From Nilaparvata lugens (lineage: Eukaryota; Arthropoda; Insecta; Hemiptera; Delphacidae), in contig NC_052517.1 in assembly GCF_014356525.2 (NCBI RefSeq), positions 7,025,500-7,089,499 of the forward strand: a stretch of 64,000 nucleotides of DNA, written 5' to 3'. Position 1 is the first letter of the stretch; each line of letters opens with the position of its first letter. Below are positions 34,535-46,395 of the stretch, piece after piece. The notes under the pieces are model-generated. The model worked only from the letters and a program-made list of their open reading frames with translations. It did no database searches and had not been told where the DNA came from. A program made the position numbers and the translations under genes.

Positions 34535-37502
34535 ATGATGCCTCTCACTGACACGTCAGCTCGCTCGCCCTCAAGTAGGTATGATTATTTCAATAATAGT
34601 AATAATGACGCAGGTATGTTTCTAGCAAATAAGCTCCACTCTTTCAAAAAACTTTTCAAGGCTGCTCACCTTAACGTACAATCCCTCAGTTGCCACATTG
34701 ATGAACTCAGAGCAATCTTCCGTTTTCAGGACTTCAATATAATCGGAATTTCCGAATCATTTTTGAAGCCTAGTATTTCATCAAATTTTGTTGCATTGCC
34801 TGGATATAATCTTTTCCGGAATGATAGATTAAATAAGCTTGTGGGGGTGTAGCAATTTATGTGAAAGATGGTATCAAAACAAAAGTTTTAATCACATCTA
34901 AACAAGAGTATTGTTCCAGACCAGAGTTTATGCTACTTGAATTATCCTTATCTAGTAATGATAAATTACTCGTTGGTATCTGTTATCGCCCACCAAAAAT
35001 AGGTCATTTCACAGATTTCGAAAATGCCTTGCTTTCTCTTATGCCTTGTTATAACCGTATACTAGTTATGGGGGATATGAACACCGACTTGAACATGACG
35101 AATCGTAACTTTGACTACTTTCAACTGACTACAATTTTCCAATGCCTAAACATGACTATTTTACCCCTCGATCCAACTCATCATACTAATGAATCAGACA
35201 CACTCATTGACCTTCTCATTGTTAGTGATCCCAATGAGGTTGTTCAAGCAGGCCAAATCTCAGTCCCAGCTATTTCTAGACATGATTTGATCTACTGTGT
35301 ACTTTCCCATAAGATACCCAAGCCAGAACAGAAAATTATCACTTATAGAGACTTCAAAAACTTTGATGAAGCCGCCTTCCTGACTGATGTGGCTCAGACT
35401 CCATGGCATCAAATTGAAGCATTACCCTCAGTTGATGACATGGTCAAGACTTTCGAGAATTGGACTTTGACTTTGTATGACAAACATGCACCTTATGTGA
35501 CAAGGAGGATTAATAGAAAACGACGAGTACCGTGGATGACTGAAGACATACTTAAGATGATGGGACGTAGAGACAAAGCACATAGAAAATTTAAAAAGAC
35601 ATTTGACTTGGACAGTTTGATAGAGTATAGGAGCCTTAGAAATAGGGTTAAACAGGAATTACGGAACTCAAAGATTAGGTACTTGAATTCGTTTATGACA
35701 AACAATAGACAAGACTCTAAATCACTTTGGCAGGGAATAAAAGAATTCGGGCTTGGCAAACAGAAATCGAATCCACAAATTGACTTACCATTGAATAATA
35801 TAAATGACCATTTCGTTTCACACTCTAACCAACGCGACGAAATTGTCATTGCTAATCATATAGATGATCTTGAAGAGCAGGTTACCAACTTAGATTTACC
35901 AATCACTGATCAATTTCATTTCCATCCAATCTCAGAAGAAGACACTTTCAGAGCAATTCAACGTATTCATAGTAATGCTATGGGTGTAGACAAAATTCCT
36001 ATTAAATTTATCAAGAAGATGTTATTTGCTGTTTTACCAACCATTACATACATTTTCAACAAGTCACTTGAAGAAGGCATTTTCCCTGAAAACTGGAAGT
36101 TTGCTCTAGTTCGCCCTCTAAATAAGTTCCATCACCCAATAAAGTTGAGGATTTTAGACCAATCAGTATTTTACCTGCATTGTCCAAAGTGCTAGAAAGA
36201 CTCATTCATGCTCAAGTTGTAAAATTTCTAGACAACAATAGTAAGCTTCATAACTTTCAATCAGGCTTTAGAAAATTCCATTCAACTGAGACAGCTCTGC
36301 TTCGTGTCACTGATGATATAAGGTTAGCTATGGACCAAAGAAAATGCACCATCCTCACCCTATTTGATTTTTCTAAAGCATTCGATACTGTTGATCATAC
36401 AGTCCTTCTGAATAAGTTGGCTATTCTTGGTTTCAGTCACAACTCGTTAGTTTGGTTTAAATCCTATCTATTAGGTAGGAAACAATGTGTATCTGTCGGT
36501 GACAAAAAGTCAACTTGGAAAAACGTTATGCATGGAGTACCACAAGGTTCAATTTTAGGCCCTCTCCTCTTCACTTTGTATGCTAATGACCTTTCTTCCA
36601 TTATCAAATTCTCCAGTTTCCATACTTATGCAGACGACCTTCAAATCTATTTAAGCTGTCCCATAACAAAAATTAATGAAACAGTTGGAATAATGAATCA
36701 GGATATCAATTCGATAGTGGAATGGACAAAGAAAAATGGCCTTAAGCTTAATCCCATCAAAACACAACCCATTATAATTGGATATTCTCGTCTTATAAAC
36801 AATATTGACCTTGAATCGATTCACAAAATTAGTGTAGACGGTAATGACATTCCTTACTGTAGCTCAGTTAAAAATTTAGGCATTATTATGAATAATACTC
36901 TTGACTGGTCAGAACAAGTGAACAAAACTTGTAAAAATGTATTCTCAGCCATGCATGCATTGAAGAAAATGCACGATATCCTCCCTAGAAACATTAAATT
37001 ATTATTGGTTCAATCTCTCATCTTCCCACATTTAATGTATTGTAATTCTGTTCTTAATGATATGCAAGTCACTCTGAATGATAAACTACAGCGTTGCCAA
37101 AATTATTGTCTACGTTTCGTCTACTCTCTCCAACGCCATGATCATATCACCCCAGCCCACATTGCTAGTTCAACATTGAAGCTTCCCGATCAGAGGCTTT
37201 TTCGAATAGTCAAGCTTGTTAGAGATATCTTGAAATACGGTAATCCGAACTATTTTAAAGATGATTTCAAATTTGTCTCTGAAGGTAGGAGGATAGATGC
37301 TTCACATACTAGAACCGGAGAAAGTACTTTAAGGATACCCAATCATCGAACTACTATTTTCACAAAATCCTTCTTAGTCAGTGCCTGTCGTGCATGGAAT
37401 ACACTTCCTGTTTCTATCAGGTCTATCGAGAGCCGAGCGAGCTTCAACCTGACTTTAAAAAAACATATTTTGGAACAAATGACTGAAACTGTCCGGCCCT
37501 AG
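34535..37502 (+). pseudogene. LINE ORF2 (endonuclease-reverse transcriptase), two frame breaks
   Basis: Nicks target DNA and copies element RNA. The first frame (34535-34852) begins the AP-type endonuclease (HLNVQSL). The second (34861-36195) has GDMNTD (D72, N74) and the SRHD motif (H141), then the start of RT. The third (36180-37502) has RT motifs with catalytic D63 in FDFSKAFD, GVPQGSILGPLL and YADD (150-153). The break near 34843 is in a G run and the break near 36140 is near an AATAAAG run; both could be consensus errors. Stop at 37500-37502. Confidence 0.88.
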
Positions 37503-37838
37503 AGCGATCACATGACAACCATCCCTCACCCATTCCACCAATATAAACCTTTAAACCATGTTATAGAACGAATTGTATATATATATATATATATTATATA
37601 AACTCATGTTATTTCAATTATCCACTGCATACTGCTGTATATTACTGAAATTTGATAACCCTGATCTACTTTCAGCCTACTTCATTTTATTAATCAATTA
37701 TTTGATCTTATCTACCTATATAATTATTTTACTTTATCAATTTTTTGTTTTTTTCTCTCTTCAATATTCATATTGATTAAAACTTTTACAATATTTCCAT
37801 TAATAAATAAATCCTCAGTTTAAATAACGAAATTAACG

Positions 37839-38427
37839 TTTTGGTAGAGAGTTAGTGGGGAGGATATTTTTAATATTCTTCCCAAAGAATGGACATTGAT
37901 ATGTCCAAAGCTCCGCCAATTTATGTAGATGCATAACTATATGATTATTATCTATAGTTATTATATTACAAATTGCTTTTTCATATCATATACAGTTCAA
38001 TAGTTATTTTCTTAGTCTATATTATGTAAATTCATCTATAACTTTGCTGTATTGTAAGCTATTGTATATAAGTGTATAAGCCAGTATATATTGTAATCTA
38101 CATAAATAAAGTACTCAATCAATCAATCAATCAATCAATCGTCATTGGTAGAGAGTTAGTGGGGAGGATATTTTTAATATTCTTTCCGAAGAATGGACAT
38201 TGATATGTCCAAAGCTCCGCCAATTTATGTAGATGCATTACAATATAATTATCTATAGTTATTATATTACAAATTACTTTTTCATATCATATACAGTTCA
38301 ATAATTATTTTCCTAGTCAATATTATGTAAATTCATCTATAATTTAGCTGTATTGTAAGCTATTGTATATAAGTGTATAAGCCAGTATATTGTAATCTAC
38401 ATAAATAAAGTACTCAATCAATCAATC
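37839..38427 (+). repeat. Dimeric LINE 3' tail (two ~290-bp units)
   Basis: Each unit begins TTGGTAGAGAGTTAGTGGGG and ends AATAAAGTACTCAATCAATC. Units are 37839-38140 and about 38147-38427. The second ends exactly where host flanking sequence starts. A third copy is at 8391-8690. The region 37503-37838 is AT-rich 3' UTR with (TA)n. Confidence 0.85.
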
Positions 38428-38833
38428 TATTGGTCGACTATTTCAACAATGATTAGTTCTGAACTATGCCAGTAGATTACAGCTGTTACTGGGTGGAGTT
38501 GGTATGAAACATTGAATTCCTATGTTAAACGACCGTAGATCGTCCTAAACGATCGTATTTATACAGATGATTAGGGGCTTGAATCGTTGTTAGTTTGTGG
38601 GTTTGTATGCCAGACGATAATTTTTGAATGCTTTCATCATTCAGCTTCAAAGTTTTTAACACATAAACAATCATATTTAATTCATTAAACATATTTAATT
38701 CATCAAGAAAACATATTTTCAATGATTGATTAATGCATTTTCATAATTGAAATTCAATGACTTGCTAATTATAATTGTAGATTGTTGAAAAGCAATCTTA
38801 AAACGTTTCGGAGCTAGAAAAGGATAGTGCTAG

Positions 38834-38837
38834 CTGT
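38834..38837. other. Empty site for the R4 element
   Basis: CTGT here is the single copy of the ACAG that is duplicated on both sides of R4 in the right arm (59125-59128 and 61635-61638). Confidence 0.8.
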
Positions 38838-38844
38838 TTAAGAG

Positions 38845-39058
38845 CAAGCAGGTAACCCGTGCTCCGCAAAGGTTTCATAAAAAACTTGACCTACTGAAAT
38901 CTCGAATAATTTAGAATAGGCCTATAACCATCCTCGGTAAATTAAGAATCTATATGCAAAATGTGAAGTTAATGAGTTGAGTAGTTGAGACGTGATGATG
39001 CGTCATTCGTGAATTTCCTATCCCCTACGTGTATAAGCCAGTTCTTTCCTTTATTATA
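38845..39058 (-). repeat. R2 copy (left arm)
   Basis: Counterpart of 58904-59120 in the right arm. Confidence 0.75.
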
Positions 39059-39460
39059 CTAGTAGTTCTGTGAACAGTAGACCTCACGCAGTATTCTCAT
39101 CCACAAGTACCTGATTGAAACTATGGACCTTATAGAAATACAGCAATAGACTGGCTTCTCCACACATCTGTGTAATCACTTGTCAGCTGATTTATGATGA
39201 ATAATTCTATAGTCTGATTTTTACTCTACTATTGGCGTATGGAGGAGGCTCCTTTTTCCTTTTATATTATCCTTGAAATGCAAAATTTCCAAAAACCTTG
39301 TATATACGTCGACGCGCAATTTAAAAAGGAACATACCTGTCAAATTTCATGACAATCTATTACCACATTTCGCCAAAAATGCGCAACATATAAACATTCA
39401 AACATTAAGAGAAATGCCAAACCGTCGACTTGAATCTTGGACCTCACTTCGCTCGGTCAA
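39059..39460 (-). repeat. R1 full-length copy (left arm)
   Basis: CTAG at 39059 abuts R2. Counterpart of 58509-58903. Confidence 0.85.
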
Positions 39461-40017
39461 TAATAGAAAATCTTATTCTTTCCTTTTGTATATTTTAGGA
39501 TGAGAGTGCTAGAGTTTCTAATTTTGCAATAACAAGTAAGAACTCGATACGCTCGTTGTAAAAGAAATGTAGACAGTTTAGAGTGAAATTCACTGTAGCA
39601 TATTTTTGTACAGTAATATTCAAACTCCGTAACTGCGTAAAGTACGAGCAATTTTTCTTAATGAAGTCCCCCAGTGCGAGGTTGTTAGTTTGAGTTATTG
39701 TACTCAGAGGGCCACTTGAAATAATAACGCATTGTACAGTTCATATTTCACAATTGCTTTTTACACTCAACACCGTCTCAAAAAGGGCCAACGAGACTTT
39801 TTATGAGCTGTGAAAAGTTGAAATTGAAATAAATTGTCCAATACTTTCGGATGGATTTTTCTATATTCATGCTGTAGATTTTTAGCTAGAGATGTCTATA
39901 GTGAGGTAAAAAACGGGCGATCGAGAATCTCTATGAGCTGTGGAAAGTTGAAATTAGTAGTATCTTACGTTACTAGTAGTTCTGTGAACAGTAGACCTCG
40001 CGCAGTTATAACGACGA
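39461..40017. other. Arm sequence without a gene
   Basis: Matches 57955-58508 in reverse. Includes a repeated 'GTTGAAATTGAAATAAATTG'-type phrase and an R1 CTAG-end fragment (about 39974-40013). No gene accepted. Confidence 0.5.
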
Positions 40018-40021
40018 CCCA

Positions 40022-40891
40022 TGTAACCAACCCTATTTGAGTAATCTCAAATAAGACTGCCTAACAAGTAGGAAGCAATGCTGGTCATGAGGGCCAGTGA
40101 ATATTTTGGCAATCCTGGTTGAAATAAAATTTAAGCCAAGTCCGATTGAATCTTATATTTTCAACATTAAAAATCAATTTCATTTCTGAAGTTACAAAAT
40201 ATTCAGTTTACAAGTTTTGATTATTAAATCTATGTTAGTAACCCGGTAGGCCTACAACTGAAGCTTCAGTGTGATGTGGAATCGTAGATAAGCGACGATT
40301 AACGAAGTTTGAAACTCATAAAATTCGATGGACTTGGTTGAATTAGAAGCCGAATTGTAAAACAAGTGTTCTGCTTACCCCACTTCGAATTGTAAATTGA
40401 AATTTAATTTCATACTGTACTGGAATTCCAAAATATTTGGTTGAATTTGCTTGAGTTTATGGAAAATGTGTAGTCTCCTTCATCCTGTATTTATCCTGGT
40501 ATTATATTTGTCCGGTCATTCAAAATTAATGGTAAAATAAAAAAAAACCCAACTGGGGTTATTCAAATATAAAATTCAATCAGGCATTGTAGATTTACAT
40601 TTTATGCTACTTTAGCATAATTTAAAGAAAAATTTTGTAGTAAAAAATTTAGATATTTCATAATTCAAATCACATGCTACATTTTGAGATGCCACAGCTA
40701 GGGCTTATAGAACAAGAAGAAGAAGGAAATCGCTGGCTGGTCAACCGACAAGGCTTCGTCCAGTTGTACCAATCCAACAAATCAAAATTATTAACTAGAA
40801 ATTTAATAAATGGATATTCAAAGTTATGTCCAAATAAGGAGAAAATAAAATAAATAAAATAAAATTAAGCAATTAATAAATTTTTGGTACA
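40022..40891 (-). repeat. 3' LTR of element 2 (870 bp)
   Basis: Starts TGTAACCAACCC and ends TTTGGTACA on the plus strand, with short TGTA/TACA inverted ends. Confidence 0.95.
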
Positions 40892-41478
40892 AACCTCCAC
40901 AACTGGGGGTATTTAATTTAGGAACCAAATTGTACCAGAAATTATTCAAGATAGAAGTTAAATAAATAGAAAAGGAGAGTAATTGGTCGGCCGCCCAAAG
41001 AAAATGAAAAGTAGAGGGAAGAGAAAGAGAAAGAAGAGAGATCATTGTCAATTGATCAGGTCGACAAGGCTCAAAGAAGAAAATAAAATCTACAAGCATT
41101 GGACAAAACTTCAAAAATCCAAATTACCAAAGAGAAAAGCAAGAGTTAGCATGAGTTACCGAGAGAAAACTGAGCAATGAGTTTAGTGAGCAAATAACAC
41201 ATTATCAAAATAACATATACAACTAAATTGATACACTGTAACTTACTTAGTTACGAAGCAATAATAATTACAATTCTTAAATATACAGTACATTCTTCAT
41301 CATACCATGTTACAAGAAATCAAGTGACACAAAAAATTGTGCAGAATCACAAGTTTCCAAAGAACACAACAAAATTTTACACAAATAGAATAGTTACAAG
41401 AGTAACTACCACAAACATATGGGTGCGTCCACCACATATGTGTATTACAATAAAAATCTCATTATGAGAAAAGTCTAC
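40892..41478 (-). other. 3' untranslated region of element 2
   Basis: Between the pol stop and the 3' LTR. A weak purine tract (GTTGTGGAGGTT on the minus strand) abuts the LTR. Small plus-strand basic frames here are not accepted. Confidence 0.6.
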
Positions 41479-44400
41479 TTAAGGATTATTTCCCATTTTA
41501 AGTTGACTCACATGTGCTCGTCGCACAAATGTTTGTCCATCGGTTGAAAATAATTTCACACTGACTGGACTAATCCATTCTTTTATCAAATAAGGTCCAG
41601 AATACCTGGGAAGTAATTTGGCAGTAATCTGATTACATGCTTTACTAACAGGATTTGATTTTAGGAAAACAATATCACCTATCTTATATGGAATTGGATT
41701 TCTATACATATCATACCTCTTTTTACTGGAATTATGAGACTTCAATAAGTTATGATAAGCATCTTTCCATATTTTGTTAGTATCTTTAACAAACTTCGTT
41801 GGTAGTATATCATCAATTTTCCAAATATTGTTTATAGGATTATTAACCTTATGACGAAACATCAGTTCATGAGGAGAAAACTTGCTACTCTCATGGAAAG
41901 CACTATTGAATGCTAAGGGAAGCCACTGTAGAGTTAAATCCCATTTATTCTGTTTGTCATGATTAAAGCTAATAAGACAAGATTTTAAATTACGATGTAT
42001 TCTTTCTACTTGGTTAGGTTTAGGATTATATTCTGTTTGAGTTATATGCAAAATTCCCTTTTGGAAACAAAAGTTTTTAAAGAAATTTGATTTAAATTGA
42101 GGACCGTTATCAGAAACTACATATTTAGGGACACCAAAGTTTACAAATATTTTCTGAAGCTCCTTACATAAAGACTCAGAGGTTGCTTTTCGTAATGGAA
42201 GTAGCCATGAATACTTAGTGAAAGCATCCATACAGGAGAATATCATGGTGTTACCACTTGTTGTCCTTGGTAATGGCCCTACAAAGTCCAAGAACATTTT
42301 TTCCATTGGTTGTGAAGCAATAGATGAACAAAGATAACCATAATTAGTTTTTTGTGCTGGCTTACTCAATGAACATAACTTGCAGGACTTGATGAAAGCA
42401 ACTAGATCTTTAGAAATACCCTTCCAAATAAATTTTTGTTTTATTTTGTTTAGTGTTTTCAGAAAACCAGAGTGACCGCCATAAGTAGTTTCATGATAAT
42501 ATTTGAAAATCATGGGCTTCAAAATACTAGGAAGAACAATCTTGGGTTCCTGATTATTTCTGCTATTATAAAGAAGTACCCCTTTAGAAATAGAATATGG
42601 AAAAATATCTTCTCCAGATTCCTTCTTATTCATTATCTCTATTATGAACGGATCCTTTTTTTGATAATCAGAAATCTCAGTAAAACATAGTGGAAAGTCA
42701 GATAGAGCAACGTTACACAAAGCAGGAGAATCAAGACTTTCAAATTCATTAGGAGAAACATTATCAGTAGATTCCTTATCAGGATTTTCATCAAACATCC
42801 TACTTAGATAATCAGCAATCACATTATCAGTACCCTTGATATGTTTGACATCGAACTGGAAAGAACTTATTCTAAGAATCCACCGGCCTATCCTTCCTAA
42901 TGGCTTGGGATTCTTAAGTACCCATTGCAGAGCACTATTGTCAGTATGTAAAGTAAATTTCGTATGCTCTAAGAAATATCTGAACTTTTCAATACCAAAT
43001 AACACAGCAAGTGCCTCTTTTTCATACGCCGAATATTTCCTTTCTAAAGTGGATAATGTTCTGGATGCAAATGCTATTGGGGCAAGAGTACCGTCATAAT
43101 CCTGACTCAAGACACAGCCAATACCTACACTAGATGCATCTGTTTCCAGAACAAATCTACGATTAAAATCGGCAATTTTTAAAACAGGAGGCTGGGTAAT
43201 TATCATTTTCAATTTGTCAAATGCTTGCTGGCATTCAGTACTCCAAATGAATTTTACATCTTTCTTTCGAAGTGCATTTAATGGGGCTGCAATGGTTGCC
43301 AGGTCGGGAATAAATTTATGGTTAAAATTTAACAAACCAATGAATCTCTGAATGTCTTTCACCCTTTTCGGTACAGGACTATTTACAATGGCCTTAGTTC
43401 TATCAGGGTCGATGCTAATAGAGTTGTGAGAGACAATGTGTCCAAGAAAAGATATTTTTGGAACACAAAATGAGACTTTGGTAGGATTAACAGTTAGACC
43501 TGCACTACGAAGACGGTTGAATACCTCTCTCAGTACTTCTAAGTGGGATTCAAGAGTTTCAGTGTATACAATTAAATCATCAAGATAGAAATAAACGTTT
43601 TTAAATCTAAGGTCACCAAATATTTTCTCCATTAGGCTGGAAAGTACTTGAGCTCCAGAAGAAATTCCATTTGGAATTCTTTTATATTGGTAAAGTGCAA
43701 AAGGAGTAATGAAAGCAGTTAACTTTTTAGAACGTTCGGTAAGAGCAATCTGTCCATAAGCATTATTCAAATCAAGAGTAGAGAAGTACTTGGCTTTCGA
43801 AAAATGATGAAAGGATGTATTTAGATTTCCAATTGGTGCAGAAATTAATTCAATATTTTGATTTAGACGCCTATAATCTACTACCAGTCTGAAATCTTTC
43901 TCTTCAGTGGGATTTTCAGTTTTTGGTACAAGAAAACAAGGGCTGCTATACTGAGAGTCAGAGTTTTCAATAACTCCATCATCCAATAATTTCTGAATTT
44001 TACTTCTCATAACCTGAGTTTTGAAAGGAGTAAGAGGGAAAGGTTGACATCTAACAATTTTATTTGAAGTCAGTTTGATATCATACTGTACTAAATCAGT
44101 ACTCCCTACTCTACTGGTCAATACATCAGGAAAGTCAGCAATGATTTTGTTCACCCTTTTCAATTCAAAATCAGAAAGATGAGAAACATCTCCAGGAATA
44201 ATTTTTTGAATAACATTACTAACTGAGAAATTTCTTTTATTAGCATTGTTGTTTGCATCACGAATTAAAGGAAATGTAGTACTAGGGTTGAAGCAAAAGA
44301 AGTATCGATTATTAGGTAAATCAATAATCATATCTGACATTTTTATAAAATTAGCACCAAGTATTATCTTGACTGGCAAATCACTACTCAAAAGGAATTC

Positions 44401-44790
44401 AAACTTCCAAGTCATATGTTGCAATCTGATTTTCATAATACAAGCCTTTTTTATAGTCATATCAGAAGAATTAGCAGCAGAACAAATCAGGTTTTTATTG
44501 AATACATTGAAATCCACCTCATTACTTTTAGTCAACTCATGAAATAAGTTGTATGAAAGAAAGGAGTAAGAGGAACCAGTATCAATCAAAGCAGACTGAG
44601 TTATTTTGCTATTTCCAAAGCTAACAGGAATAAAAGGCAGATTATTATTAGAATTGATAACGCCACAAAGTCCTTTTTTAATCTTTCCTAATTGGTTTTT
44701 GTGAGTATAATTCTTTTTTATTTTTAGACTTGCATTAGAAATCAGGTGTTGTCTTTTGGAAAACCGCGCCGCTCGTTTTTTGAATAACAA
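41479..44790 (-). CDS. pol: pol polyprotein (PR-RT-RH-IN), intact
   Basis: 1103 residues. Protease DTG at 70-72 with ILGANF at 143-148. RT has D340 and YLDD at 402-405. RNase H has D551, E590 and D617. Integrase has an HHCC finger (H766, H773, C803, C806) and the triad D835, D894, E929. A GPY motif is at 1065-1067 and no chromodomain is seen. It overlaps the gag end by 49 bp in another frame, so it is presumably expressed by frameshifting. All catalytic residues I looked for are present. The LTR pair and the intact frame suggest recent mobility. Confidence 0.96.
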   Translation of the reverse strand: MLFKKRAARFSKRQHLISNASLKIKKNYTHKNQLGKIKKGLCGVINSNNNLPFIPVSFGNSKITQSALIDTGSSYSFLSYNLFHELTKSNEVDFNVFNKNLICSAANSSDMTIKKACIMKIRLQHMTWKFEFLLSSDLPVKIILGANFIKMSDMIIDLPNNRYFFCFNPSTTFPLIRDANNNANKRNFSVSNVIQKIIPGDVSHLSDFELKRVNKIIADFPDVLTSRVGSTDLVQYDIKLTSNKIVRCQPFPLTPFKTQVMRSKIQKLLDDGVIENSDSQYSSPCFLVPKTENPTEEKDFRLVVDYRRLNQNIELISAPIGNLNTSFHHFSKAKYFSTLDLNNAYGQIALTERSKKLTAFITPFALYQYKRIPNGISSGAQVLSSLMEKIFGDLRFKNVYFYLDDLIVYTETLESHLEVLREVFNRLRSAGLTVNPTKVSFCVPKISFLGHIVSHNSISIDPDRTKAIVNSPVPKRVKDIQRFIGLLNFNHKFIPDLATIAAPLNALRKKDVKFIWSTECQQAFDKLKMIITQPPVLKIADFNRRFVLETDASSVGIGCVLSQDYDGTLAPIAFASRTLSTLERKYSAYEKEALAVLFGIEKFRYFLEHTKFTLHTDNSALQWVLKNPKPLGRIGRWILRISSFQFDVKHIKGTDNVIADYLSRMFDENPDKESTDNVSPNEFESLDSPALCNVALSDFPLCFTEISDYQKKDPFIIEIMNKKESGEDIFPYSISKGVLLYNSRNNQEPKIVLPSILKPMIFKYYHETTYGGHSGFLKTLNKIKQKFIWKGISKDLVAFIKSCKLCSLSKPAQKTNYGYLCSSIASQPMEKMFLDFVGPLPRTTSGNTMIFSCMDAFTKYSWLLPLRKATSESLCKELQKIFVNFGVPKYVVSDNGPQFKSNFFKNFCFQKGILHITQTEYNPKPNQVERIHRNLKSCLISFNHDKQNKWDLTLQWLPLAFNSAFHESSKFSPHELMFRHKVNNPINNIWKIDDILPTKFVKDTNKIWKDAYHNLLKSHNSSKKRYDMYRNPIPYKIGDIVFLKSNPVSKACNQITAKLLPRYSGPYLIKEWISPVSVKLFSTDGQTFVRRAHVSQLKMGNNP

Positions 44791-46010
44791 TTACGAGAGA
44801 TGTGACCTTTCTGATTGCATGTGTAGCATACACTATCATTCCTACGGTTGAAATTATTTTTATTGGGATTTTTATTATTAGAATTGCCAAAAGCATGATT
44901 TTGAACAGAAGTATTATTGTACAAATGCATTCTTTCATTATCAATGAAGGCAATATTTTGAGAATGAACTGCAAGCATATTTAGGTCATTGAATGATTCA
45001 GGTTTTTTCATGAATACTAACCTACTTCTCTCTTGAGGATTAAGACCAGATATGATTGTACTTACAATTTCAGCTTCACTCTCATCCAATAATAATAATT
45101 TCGCTGCTTCTTTGATACTTGTCACGTATGATGATAGGGCTTCACAAGGTCCTTGCAATCTATCAAATTTATCTCTCTTAATTGTTGAGAGAAGACGCTG
45201 AGGGATAAAATATTTCAACAAGTCAAGGTGAAATTGTTTGAAGCTAGCATTAGAATTCAAAGAGTACAATATTTTATCACCTAGAGGTCCAGTTGTATAA
45301 GGAACAAGAATTTGCAATAGGCTTGTGTCAGACATAACTGATAAATCATGAATTTTTATAGCAGCTTCCAAGAATTTCAATAAGCTATCAATATTTAATC
45401 CATCACAAGGCTGAAGATTTTTCAAGAAGCTTTCTACAGGATTTCTCAATTTATTGTAGAAACTTGAATCAATTTCCAAAGTTGGTCTAGGGATCAAATT
45501 ATTAACTTGATAACCATGATTGAGTTTTGATGGACCAATATTTTCAAATTCAGTTGTAGACTCACCACTTGTACCAGGTTCACACAATGTAACAGCACAA
45601 GTATCCTTTGAACTAGTTCCTAAATTTTTATTAATTACAACTTTAGATTGACTAGGAAAAGGTTCCAGTAAAGCAGCTGGATTCGGTGATGGTGGTCTAG
45701 ATGGAGCAATCAAGCTTTGTAGTTCAATAATTCTATTGTAACAATCAATAAAATGTTTTGCAAATTTTGAAAGCTCATCCAAATTTTCAGTTAAGACAAA
45801 AGTTTCTTCACTCTCAGTTTGTAAAAATACAATAATTTGTTTCATCCTATTTAAATAATGCATAAATATTGACTCAATTTTTACTACATTAGCTCTGATT
45901 ACAGTTCTGTAATATCCAGTTTGCACACCATTTTGTACAGTGTCAATAAGTTCCATTACTTTTGGAAGTTTTTCTCTAAGACAATTGACTGACTCATTAT
46001 AACTTGACAA
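44742..46010 (-). CDS. gag: gag, main part
   Basis: 422 residues in the open frame, ending in a CCHC zinc knuckle at 395-408 (C-X2-C-X4-H-X4-C). The frame begins at a TTG directly after an in-frame TAA, so this is not a natural start. The true N terminus is in the frame 45956-46225. The capsid-like helical region spans about residues 195-340. Confidence 0.9.
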   Translation of the reverse strand: MSSYNESVNCLREKLPKVMELIDTVQNGVQTGYYRTVIRANVVKIESIFMHYLNRMKQIIVFLQTESEETFVLTENLDELSKFAKHFIDCYNRIIELQSLIAPSRPPSPNPAALLEPFPSQSKVVINKNLGTSSKDTCAVTLCEPGTSGESTTEFENIGPSKLNHGYQVNNLIPRPTLEIDSSFYNKLRNPVESFLKNLQPCDGLNIDSLLKFLEAAIKIHDLSVMSDTSLLQILVPYTTGPLGDKILYSLNSNASFKQFHLDLLKYFIPQRLLSTIKRDKFDRLQGPCEALSSYVTSIKEAAKLLLLDESEAEIVSTIISGLNPQERSRLVFMKKPESFNDLNMLAVHSQNIAFIDNERMHLYNNTSVQNHAFGNSNNKNPNKNNFNRRNDSVCYTCNQKGHISRNCYSKNERRGFPKDNT

Positions 46011-46225
46011 TTATGAATAATTTGATTGGTACTATTACCTGCTAATGAACGATAGCTAGATCTAAGATTACTCACATTGCATGACTCAAGACTTGACAAG
46101 TCTTCTCCCAAGGTCATGAGTTCAAAAACAAGGTTAGGTTTCACAAGATAATCAGGAATAATTTTCTGAGTTAAAAATTTACTCAGATCAATTTCATCAG
46201 AAATAGTCTGATTTAGTTTTTCCAT
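45956..46225 (-). pseudogene. gag: gag N-terminal part, frame-broken
   Basis: ATG at 46225, 89 residues. It overlaps the main gag frame; the switch point is near 46010 beside short A and T runs. One missing base would explain it. The rest of the element looks functional, so a consensus error or a recent lesion are both possible. Confidence 0.75.
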
Positions 46226-46395
46226 GATTACAAAATCGATGGTTATAGCAAGTGAAACAATTCAATACGGTACAAAATACAAATCATGAAAATAATTGCT
46301 CAGTACTAAGCTCTCTCTCAGTAACCATACTAAATAAATTATGCTTCAATTTCAACCAAGATTTCCATATAAATTAAAAGGCAGAACCACATTAG

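Larger units (their letters stand above)
31404..38427 (+). mobile_element. LINE (non-LTR) insertion, 7.0 kb
   Basis: Everything between 31404 and 38427 is absent from the right arm, where the flanks join directly at 62020-62030. It contains ORF1, a spacer with tandem repeats, an ORF2 with endonuclease and RT, and a 3' end of two tail units closing with (TCAA)n. Only ATC is shared at the two borders, so no long target duplication is seen. The RT type suggests the CR1/Jockey group. Confidence 0.85.
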
